In this document: positions 36,929-45,000 of the stretch, one piece after another
How positions within the stretch are numbered: the stretch's first letter is position 1
Layout of the letters: each line of letters begins with the position of its first letter
DNA from: Lysinibacillus irui
Lineage (GTDB): Bacteria > Bacillota > Bacilli > Bacillales_A > Planococcaceae
DNA length: 64,000 nt
Assembly: GCF_028877475.1 (NCBI RefSeq)
Contig: NZ_CP113527.1
Location: forward strand, 427,501-491,500
Reading direction: 5' to 3'
Notes under the pieces: generated by a model
Databases searched by the model: none
Seen by the model: only the letters and a program-made list of their open reading frames with translations
What the model was told of the DNA's origin: nothing
Position numbers and translations under genes: made by a program

Positions 36929-37111
36929 ATGCGTATTTTTAGTATGTTTGTAGCCATTATTATCAGTGCTTTTTTGGCAGTAGCAATAGCAGAATACTAC
37001 AATCAACCATATAATGGGTATTTGATTTTTCTGATGATTCTTACTGGATTTTTTATTCATATCATTATTTTAATATTTGAATCCGAGAATGCTGAAGAAA
37101 ACGAAATTTAA
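36929..37111 (+). CDS. Small membrane protein, second of a tandem pair (60 aa)
   Basis: Paralogue of the previous gene: ISAFLAVAIAEYYNQPYNGYLIFLMILTGFFIHIIILIFES, ending in an acidic tail (ENAEENEI). AAGGAGCG is ahead of the ATG. It has its own terminator. Family not recognised. Confidence 0.7.
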   Translation: MRIFSMFVAIIISAFLAVAIAEYYNQPYNGYLIFLMILTGFFIHIIILIFESENAEENEI

Positions 37112-37145
37112 AAATGCGAGTCCATAGCAGGGACTCGCATTTTTA
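37111..37145. terminator. Bidirectional terminator between the small membrane gene and hemQ
   Basis: AAAATGCGAGTCC/GGACTCGCATTTTT with a 7-nt loop. Confidence 0.88.
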
Positions 37146-37152
37146 ATTGGTA

Positions 37153-37902
37153 TTAAACAGTTAAGAATTTAACCAGTTTATCTTTATCCAGTAGGTTTCC
37201 GACGAAGAATTCACCGAACTCGCCGTAGCGTGCAGATACTTCATCGAAGCGCATTTCATATACTAATTTTTTGAATTGTAGCACATCATCAGCAAATAAT
37301 GTTACGCCCCATTCGTGATCATCAAAGCCCACAGAACCTGTAATAATTTGCTTAACTTTACCAGCATAGCCTCGGCCAATCATTCCGTGAGAACGCATTA
37401 ATGATTTACGCTCATCCATTGATAGCATGTACCAGTTATCGTTCCCTTGACGGCGTTTATCCATCGGGTAGAAGCATACATATTTAGCACGTGGAAGTTC
37501 AGGATATAAACGTGCACGTACATGTGGATTTTGGTACGGATCTTCATTTGATTCGCCGGCTAAATAGTTAGAAAGCTCCACAACAGATACATAAGAGTAT
37601 GTAGGAATTGTAAAATCAGCTATCGCTAATTTATTAAATTCTGCTTCAAGCTCTTGTAGCTCATCCATTGTTTCACGCAATGTCATAATCATAAAGTCAG
37701 CTTTTTGGCCAACGATTGCATAAAATGCATGTGCACCTGTTTTTGCGATATCAGCTTCGTTTAGCTTTTCTAAATAAGCAATAAATTCTTCTACTGCTGC
37801 CTGACGTTCTTCAGCAGAAACAAGTTTCCAAGAAGCCCAGTCGATTGAGCGGAAGTCATGTAAAGCATACCAACCATCTAATGTAATTGCTGCTTCATTC
37901 AT
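37153..37902 (-). CDS. hemQ: Coproheme decarboxylase HemQ
   Basis: 249 aa, chlorite-dismutase family. It makes protoheme from coproheme in the Gram-positive heme route. Visible marks are the active region [42 protein letters not shown], with the Tyr used for radical decarboxylation and the proximal His in SHGMIG, and [24 protein letters not shown] is ahead of the ATG. It is divergent from lipL, as in related genomes. Confidence 0.95.
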   Translation of the reverse strand: MNEAAITLDGWYALHDFRSIDWASWKLVSAEERQAAVEEFIAYLEKLNEADIAKTGAHAFYAIVGQKADFMIMTLRETMDELQELEAEFNKLAIADFTIPTYSYVSVVELSNYLAGESNEDPYQNPHVRARLYPELPRAKYVCFYPMDKRRQGNDNWYMLSMDERKSLMRSHGMIGRGYAGKVKQIITGSVGFDDHEWGVTLFADDVLQFKKLVYEMRFDEVSARYGEFGEFFVGNLLDKDKLVKFLTV

Positions 37903-37997
37903 TATTGAAAACACTCCTTTATAAGTGAATACCATTCAAAAATTAGTTTATCATAGTTTGTACAAAATCCCTAAATTCATGATAGTAGTTCACGAAT

Positions 37998-38025
37998 TTG
38001 ACACCAACAAGAGATAATGTATGCT
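37998..38025 (+). promoter_or_regulatory. Putative SigA promoter of lipL
   Basis: TTGACA and TATGCT with a 16-nt spacer, about 30 nt ahead of the lipL start codon. Confidence 0.5.
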
Positions 38026-38057
38026 AAGAGAAGAGATGTAGATAGAGGAGTACCAAT

Positions 38058-38894
38058 ATGAAAAGTATGTTACAACAGCCAATTTGGCGTTTTTATGATC
38101 AATCGATTAGTGCAAAGCAAAGATCACCGTTAGAATCATTTGCTACAGATGATACGTTGTGTCAATTAGTTGGACAATTAACTTCGCCGCCAACAATTCG
38201 TACCTGGGTTCATGAGGCTTCGGTTGTACTTGGTATTCAAGATCATCGTTTACCTTATGTTCAACAAGGTATGGAATTACTAGAGTCTAGAGGCTATCAT
38301 CCTATCGTTCGTAACTCGGGTGGATTAGCGGTGGTGCTAGATGAAGGAGTTCTCAATATTTCTATTATATTGTCTGAACAAACTCAGTCACTTAGCATTA
38401 ATGATGGCTATGATGTAATGGTAGATCTTGTGCAGGGGGTGTTCCCAGAAGTAGCTACTAAAATTGAGGCTTATGAAATAGTAGGCTCTTATTGTCCAGG
38501 ATCTTATGATTTAAGTATTGAAGGGAAAAAGTTTGCAGGTATTTCACAAAGACGTCTACGCCAAGGAGTAGCTGTTCAAATCTATTTATGTATTGAAGGA
38601 AGCGGCTCACAACGTGCTGCACTTATTCGTGACTTTTATGAGGAAAGTTTGCAACAGGCAGAGACAAAGTTTGTGTATCCTCAAATTGTGCCTGAAGTCA
38701 TGGCTTCGCTTTCAGAACTTGTCGATCCAAATTTAACAGTAGAGGCGGTTGTCATTCGTCTTCAGCAACTACTTCATCATTTAGCTGAGGAAGTTCGTCC
38801 TCAATCTTTCGATAATGAGGAATTAAAGCTATACGGTTTTTATTTACAGCGTGTTTTCGAGCGCAATGCCAAAATGCTTGAACGAAAGTCATAG
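38058..38894 (+). CDS. lipL: Octanoyl-[GcvH]:protein N-octanoyltransferase LipL
   Basis: 278 aa, lipoate-protein ligase fold. In Bacillus LipL moves octanoyl from GcvH to the E2 subunits of dehydrogenase complexes. The Cys nucleophile lies in VGSYCPGSYDLSIEGKKFAGISQRR, which also carries the Lys of the site. VRNSGGLAVVLDEGVLNISI is the lipoyl-transfer loop. Length and neighbour (hemQ) fit. Confidence 0.9.
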   Translation: MKSMLQQPIWRFYDQSISAKQRSPLESFATDDTLCQLVGQLTSPPTIRTWVHEASVVLGIQDHRLPYVQQGMELLESRGYHPIVRNSGGLAVVLDEGVLNISIILSEQTQSLSINDGYDVMVDLVQGVFPEVATKIEAYEIVGSYCPGSYDLSIEGKKFAGISQRRLRQGVAVQIYLCIEGSGSQRAALIRDFYEESLQQAETKFVYPQIVPEVMASLSELVDPNLTVEAVVIRLQQLLHHLAEEVRPQSFDNEELKLYGFYLQRVFERNAKMLERKS

Positions 38895-38911
38895 ACTCAT
38901 TATATGAAACA

Positions 38912-38951
38912 TAAAAAAGGCGATGCTGCTAATTAAGCGCATCGCCATTTT
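38912..38951. terminator. Terminator of lipL, overlapping the 3' end of the rsfA-like gene
   Basis: GGCGATGC/GCATCGCC stem with a 12-nt loop and flanking A/T runs. Confidence 0.75.
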
Positions 38952-39579
38952 CTGATTGATAAATAGAGCTGCTTGTTACAAGGTTGCCGTTTTTCTCCAT
39001 TTTGAAAACAGGCGCAATTCGCTCTTCCTCTTCATCTAATGTAACAAGTCGTCTAGCGCGATTCATAATTTGAACAAATTGCTCGTAATCCTTGCGAATC
39101 GCTCGATTTTCTTCTTCTAGTTTTGTAATAGTTTTCTCTAGCTTTTTATTTTTCTCAGATGTTACATGTACAAGCTGTCTCCATTTTGAAGATTCATTTC
39201 CTACTTCACCAGAATGCTGTAAACGTAGTAAATAGGCTATAACAATATCAAGAGAAAGAGCAGATAGTGGAATTGATTTTCCTTCTGCTGCACTACTATT
39301 TACTGTAAACATACTAGAAGCACGTCGTCTTGCTGGTGCTCCCAACACTCGCATTCTCTCTTTTCTTTCCTTCTTTGCTTCTGCTAATTGTTCCTCGTAT
39401 TCTTTACGAACAACCGCATTCCAACGAAAACCACAGGCTGCAGCAGTACGGTTCAATGCATCACCAGCTTCTTCAAAGGCATTGAGCTGTGTGCTACCTT
39501 CCGTTACATGTCGAATAACCGCCTCTGCTAATAATTCATCGTTTTCTTTTAACCAAGCATCTTGTCTTACTTTACTCAT
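38929..39579 (-). CDS. rsfA: RsfA-family transcription factor (prespore regulator type)
   Basis: 216 aa. The N-terminal SANT/Myb-like domain (residues 1-60: [23 protein letters not shown]...[13 protein letters not shown]) binds DNA, followed by a linker with basic stretches and a coiled-coil C terminus ([22 protein letters not shown]). RsfA and YlbO/GerR belong here; they tune SigF or SigE genes in sporulation. Which paralogue this is cannot be said. Confidence 0.85.
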   Translation of the reverse strand: MSKVRQDAWLKENDELLAEAVIRHVTEGSTQLNAFEEAGDALNRTAAACGFRWNAVVRKEYEEQLAEAKKERKERMRVLGAPARRRASSMFTVNSSAAEGKSIPLSALSLDIVIAYLLRLQHSGEVGNESSKWRQLVHVTSEKNKKLEKTITKLEEENRAIRKDYEQFVQIMNRARRLVTLDEEEERIAPVFKMEKNGNLVTSSSIYQSENGDALN

Positions 39580-39815
39580 TTTTTAAATCCTCCCACCTTT
39601 ATTGGTAACTTGTTATTTAAGACTAGCATGACCAATCTTTTAACCTTTTATTCATCTATGTAGAAGGAAATATGCTTGAATAGAAGGGGAAAAATGCGAT
39701 ACAATACCCGATGTAGGTTTGTACGTATGCTGCATACTTAAATATGTGAAGGTCATGCGTTCAATAGAGCGATATTTTTGTTTAAAAATACTATATAGAA
39801 AGGGTTGTTGACAAA

Positions 39816-40040
39816 ATGGCAAACGAATTTAAAGTTTGCGATGAATGTCAGGCCGTTAACTTAAAAACGTTAATTCCAAAATTAAAGGAAATCGATCCTG
39901 ATGCAACCATCGAAATAGGCTGTCATTCTTACTGTGGTCCAGGACGCAAAAAAACATTTACCTTTGTAAATAGCCGACCTGTTGCTGCCTTAACAGAAGA
40001 AGAACTTATGGAAAAGGTTTTAGCAAAATTAAAGAAATAA
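39816..40040 (+). CDS. DUF1450 protein (YuzB-like)
   Basis: 74 aa. Cys pairs lie in VCDECQAVN and [12 protein letters not shown], followed by the conserved [17 protein letters not shown]. Probably a small metal- or redox-related protein; function unknown. AAAGGGTTG precedes the ATG. Confidence 0.85.
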   Translation: MANEFKVCDECQAVNLKTLIPKLKEIDPDATIEIGCHSYCGPGRKKTFTFVNSRPVAALTEEELMEKVLAKLKK

Positions 40041-40051
40041 GTAAAACATCA

Positions 40052-40084
40052 TGCTATCTCTACTTGTTAGGGATAGCTTTTGTT
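40052..40084 (+). terminator. Terminator of the DUF1450 gene
   Basis: GCTATC/GATAGC stem with a 13-nt loop, then TTTTGTTTTTGTTT. Confidence 0.7.
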
Positions 40085-40250
40085 TTTGTTTATTTTTAGA
40101 TGGCTATAAATATTAGACCAATAGAACTTGGGGTAAATTGGATTATAGCTGAAAAAGGTTGTTAGTATCTATAGAAAAAAGGTAATAAGTATGCTAGTCC
40201 TAGATTTATCGCATATAATAGAACTATAACAAAATGGGGGTGCTATCCAA

Positions 40251-41555
40251 ATGACATATGCAGACGCTAAATTGCAAGAAGAGAAAGTATTTAAAGACCC
40301 TGTTCACCGGTATGTACATGTTCGAGATCAGGTGATATGGGATTTAGTGGGTACAAGAGAATTTCAGCGTTTACGCAGAATTCGTCAGTTAGGTACCACA
40401 TTTTTAGTATTTCATGGAGCGGAACACAGTCGCTTTAGCCATTCTCTTGGTGTTTACGAAATTGTCCGACGTATTGTAGACGATATTTTCGTGGGTCGCC
40501 CTGATTGGGATGAAGGTGAGCGACTATTAGTATTATGTGCAGCCCTTTTACATGATTTAGGACATGGACCATTTTCACATGCCTTTGAAAATGTCTTTGA
40601 GCTGGATCATGAATACTATACAAGGCAAATACTATTGGGCGATACGGAAGTAAATGCAGTATTAAAAAAAGTAGCAGATGATTTTCCTGAAAAGGTCTCG
40701 CAAGTAATTGAAAAGACATATCCAAATAAGCAAGTGATCAGTTTAATCTCAAGTCAAATCGATGCGGATCGTATGGATTACTTGCAGCGCGATGCTTATT
40801 TTACAGGTGTTAGCTATGGTCACTTTGATATGGAGCGGATTTTAAGAGTAATGCGCCCACGTAAAAACCAAGTGGTAATAAAAGCAACAGGTATGCATGC
40901 AGTGGAAGATTATATTATGAGTCGCTATCAGATGTATTTACAAATTTATTTCCACCCAGTGTCCCGTAGCGCAGAAGTGATTTTAAATAATATTCTTAAA
41001 CGAGTAAAACAATTAAGCTTAGCAGGTTATACATTTAAGCATGAACCTACACACTTTCTAGCATTTTTCCGTAATGCTATCACACTAGAGGATTATCTTG
41101 CGTTAGACGAGAGTATACTTTTTACATATTTTCAGCTATGGATGCAAGAGGATGATGCTATTCTAAGTGATTTAAGTCGCCGCTTTGTTAACCGTAAGCT
41201 ATTTCAGTACATTGATTTAGACCCTGGAGTCGAGTTAGATAAATATCAAAAACTCCAAGAGCTTTTCAAACAGGCTGACTTGAACCCAGATTATTATCTT
41301 GTGCACGATACAACGGCAGATTTGCCATATGATTTTTACAGACCTGGAGAAGAAGAAGTACGAGTACCGATATTCTTAGAAATGAAAAATGGTGAGCTAC
41401 GGGAGCTTTCGCGAGAATCGATTATAGTTGATTCTATTTCAGGACGTATGAAGCGAGATCATAAAATCTATTTTCCATTAGATTTTTTAGAGGATACTAC
41501 TACACATTCCATTGTAAAAGAAGAAATACTAGCCTTGTTGAAAGGTCAAAAATAA
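40251..41555 (+). CDS. HD-domain phosphohydrolase (YwfO-like)
   Basis: 434 aa. The HD site is RFSHSLGVYEIVRR plus AALLHDLGHGPFSHAFE, giving the His/His-Asp metal set; a third Asp is in DADRMDYLQRDAYFTG. These match the dNTPase-type HD proteins (YwfO/EF1143 group), which hydrolyse deoxynucleotides. ATG preceded by GGGGGTG. Not in an evident operon. Confidence 0.88.
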   Translation: MTYADAKLQEEKVFKDPVHRYVHVRDQVIWDLVGTREFQRLRRIRQLGTTFLVFHGAEHSRFSHSLGVYEIVRRIVDDIFVGRPDWDEGERLLVLCAALLHDLGHGPFSHAFENVFELDHEYYTRQILLGDTEVNAVLKKVADDFPEKVSQVIEKTYPNKQVISLISSQIDADRMDYLQRDAYFTGVSYGHFDMERILRVMRPRKNQVVIKATGMHAVEDYIMSRYQMYLQIYFHPVSRSAEVILNNILKRVKQLSLAGYTFKHEPTHFLAFFRNAITLEDYLALDESILFTYFQLWMQEDDAILSDLSRRFVNRKLFQYIDLDPGVELDKYQKLQELFKQADLNPDYYLVHDTTADLPYDFYRPGEEEVRVPIFLEMKNGELRELSRESIIVDSISGRMKRDHKIYFPLDFLEDTTTHSIVKEEILALLKGQK

Positions 41556-42016
41556 AAATTAAATGTATAAAAATTTGTATATAAAAAAAATTTTCTGAAT
41601 TATTGTGAAGAAACAGTAAAAGAACTCAATTTGAGTTTTCTTTTACTGTTTTTATTTATGTATAAATATAAATCAAATGGAAAATATTTAATTTTTCATA
41701 AGTAAATAAGCCTTAATTGTTTAGAATTTGTTCAGTTATCACTAATACAATATAATTCTATAATCCTAGGGGTGGTGAAGAATGTCGATTATGTGAATCT
41801 AAAGTAATGGGCGATAACATAATTATTTATATTATATTCTTGGATAATCGTTATTGCCTATTTAATGTGCTTTTTTGCAAGGTAATCAACTTTGACGACA
41901 ATCAAAATGAAGAAAAGAGGGATCGACCTATTGTTTGTAGCAATGAATATTAAAAGAATGCCTACGTCGTCAGCAAACACACAGGTATCTCTCTGAACTT
42001 AGAAAAGGAGAGAAGC
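41556..42016 (+). other. Long upstream region of the surface-protein gene
   Basis: About 460 nt. It begins with a terminator of the HD gene (an inverted repeat ACAGTAAAAGAACTCAA/TTGAGTTTTCTTTTACTGT with T-run, 41612-41655). The rest is AT-rich. A strong GGGGTGGTGA at about 41770 leads only to a 4-codon frame, and a 48-codon frame from 41807 has no ribosome site. AAGGAGAG at 42004 belongs to the surface-protein gene. Confidence 0.5.
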
Positions 42017-45000
42017 ATGAAAAACTTAAAAAAACTAAACATAGCAATAATTTTATTGCTACTCGTATTCCAAACAGTACTTTCGCCGATTTCAGTGTTT
42101 GCAGATGAGGGTAATGACATACGGCCAATAGAAAATACGAATACAGGTAGCGGTACTAGTGAAGAGTCAGAACTGACTAATGAAGCTGAACCGGTAGAAC
42201 AACCAACAGAAACACCAGCAGTACCAGAAGGAGATGCTAGTACTGATAATGGAGCAGAGTCAACAGAACCATCACAACCAAGTAACGAAGAAGTGGGGAA
42301 TGATTCTGAACCAGTTGTACCAGACGAAGAAGGTGCTACTGAGACTGGAGAGGATACAGATACTGAAACGGATGAAACAGATGAGGCAGTAACTCCAGAG
42401 GAAGAGCAGCTTGAGGAGCCTATGCAAGCTGATACACCGATGCCACTTGCATTTACACCTGAATCTATGCAAGCTGATATTAGCATGTCGTTTAAGAATT
42501 TAATACTAAATGGTACACCAATTCGAGATGCTACTGATTTAGCAAACTATTCAGGACCAAAGCCGAGAAAAGGTGATCAGGTAACTTTAAATTATAGCTT
42601 TGCAGTAGATCCAACAAAGAACTATGGAGTAGGCTCTACATTTACATTCCAACTCCCGGCCAATATGATTGAAGAATTCACATCAGGCTCTTTCAATGTT
42701 GCAAGAACAACAGAATATGCGAGCTATCATTCAACATATGACAGTGCAACAAAGACGGTAACAGTTTTCCTAGATAGTGATATTGAAGAGGCGCAAGCTG
42801 GGAATATTACTTTTGACTTCGTAGCTAAATTTGGTAATTTTGCTGATGAAGAGGAGCTTGAGCAAACACTAATTATTCCAATTGAAGGTGGAACAACAGT
42901 TAACTTACCATTTGAATTTGCACCGTTAGGTAACGGAGATTTACTGAAAAAAAGTGCCGCTGCAATTAAACGTGATGCAAATGGTAAAGTGACAATTCCA
43001 TGGACAGTTTGGGTAAATACAGGTGGAGAAAAACTGAATGGGGCAAGTTTAAATGATGTACCAGATATTAAACATGCATTAACAGGAGATATTACAGTTG
43101 AGCGCTATAAAGTAGGCTTAAATGGTTTTAATCCAAATAGTCCCGGTACACCTGAGACGATATTAGAAACTGCATTTCCTATTAATTTAACAGATGGGAA
43201 TTATGCATACAAAGTAACATACAATACTGTCGTAACAGCTGATCCAACAGATTCAAGCATGACGTATAAGAATACAGCTACATTGATAGGAACTAATATT
43301 CCAACAACGACAGCGGATGGCACTCAAACTGTGCAGTATGGTCCTAGCTTAGATAAAGCAAGAACTGGTGATAAATATAGGTCAGAATGGACAATTAAGT
43401 ACAATTGGCTTGGTCAAAAAATTCCTGCAGCTCAAGCTATATTAACAGATACATTAACAACTTCTTCTGATACTACAGGAAAACATAAAATTGACTACAC
43501 AAGCTTTAAAGTATATCGTGTGACGCTATCAAATGATGGTCAAACTGAACAATCTGCTACACTTCTAACAAAAGGCAAAGATTATACTTTAACAGAAGAT
43601 GATTATGATTTTAAAATAGATTTTGACAGTCCATCAAACACTACAGGACCAAACGGTGAAGTAACATCAGCATTTAAAATTGTTTATAATACAGAGTTAG
43701 AAGATGAGTTTGTAACAGATGCCAATCAAGGTACGGTTACAAATACTGTCACAAGAGGAGATGGTGGATCAGATATAGCCACTGTTGATCTTACACCAGA
43801 AATCTTTAATAAATCACGTGGCAAAATTGACTATGAAACGAAAACAATTGATTGGACTTTAACAATTAAGGCTGAGAAAAACTTGGATAACCTTGTTATT
43901 GAAGACGACTTTACAACCACAAATAAACCTGGAGACACATTAAAGCATACATTGACGCAATGGAGCGACTCAACATTTTATAATGTGACAGGCGCAGGCT
44001 CTTTAGATTATGCTATTACAGATAAAAGCGGCAATGCTCCAGCAGCAGGTAATGAAGGCTTTAAAGTAACATTTTCGAATACGATTCCAGCAGGAAGTAC
44101 AATTACTATTAACTACAAAACAAAGTTTGATATTAAGCCAAATGGTAATGTAGCAACTATGTATCGTAATCTAGCAGAAGTTACTTGGGATGGTGTAGAA
44201 AGTACTGGTAATCAAGCTAGTAGAACAGCAGACTATTCACCTAACCAAGATTCTCCAACAAATAATAATGGTTATAAGAAGGTAAAGGTAAATAACAATA
44301 CACAGGAATTTGCTTGGCGTGTAGGTATTAATATTAATAAACAAGATATTGATAGAGCTACATTAACGGATACATTAGGTGCAGGTCACTATATCCCTGT
44401 TCCAAATGGTGAAACATTAAAAGAGCAAATCACAATTACAAGATTGAATTTAACAACAGAAGAAGGTACAACAACTGGTCAGCCACAGTTGGATTCATCT
44501 AAATGGACTGTTTCCGAAACAGTAATGGATGGTAAAGTAACAGGCTTTGTTATTACATTTTCAGGACTAGATGCAAGTGAAAACAATGAAGCATATTTAG
44601 TAGAGTATACAACAAAAGATGCTGATGATATTTATGGACAAAGTAGTGGCAATGCAAGTCAATATACAAATAGTGCAGTGTTGGATACGCCACATAATGG
44701 TAATTACACATATAATGCAATAGCGACAATTAGTAATCATGCAAATGAATTAATTACAAAATCAGCAGCTCCTCGTCCAGCAGCAGATATTATCGAATGG
44801 ACAGTAACAGTTAATGCTTCTAACTCTAAGCTTGGAAATATTGTATTAACAGATAAACCTTCTGCTAATCAAAAAGTATTAACAAATTCATTTAAAAAGC
44901 AAGAAATTAAGTTGAATGAAAAAGGTGATTTAGTAACTGGAAATACTATTACTATCAATGAAAATGAGATTGTTATAAATCCAGATGGCAGCTTTAGCCT

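Noticed and set aside
41807..41953. 48-codon plus-strand frame before the surface protein, partly hydrophobic
   Set aside because: No ribosome site. An adjacent frame also reads as a short hydrophobic helix, so it could be a decayed gene, but the evidence is too weak to call.
41962..42486. Minus-strand Ser/Val-rich frame of 174 codons
   Set aside because: Antisense of the low-complexity acidic N terminus of the surface protein; no start signals.
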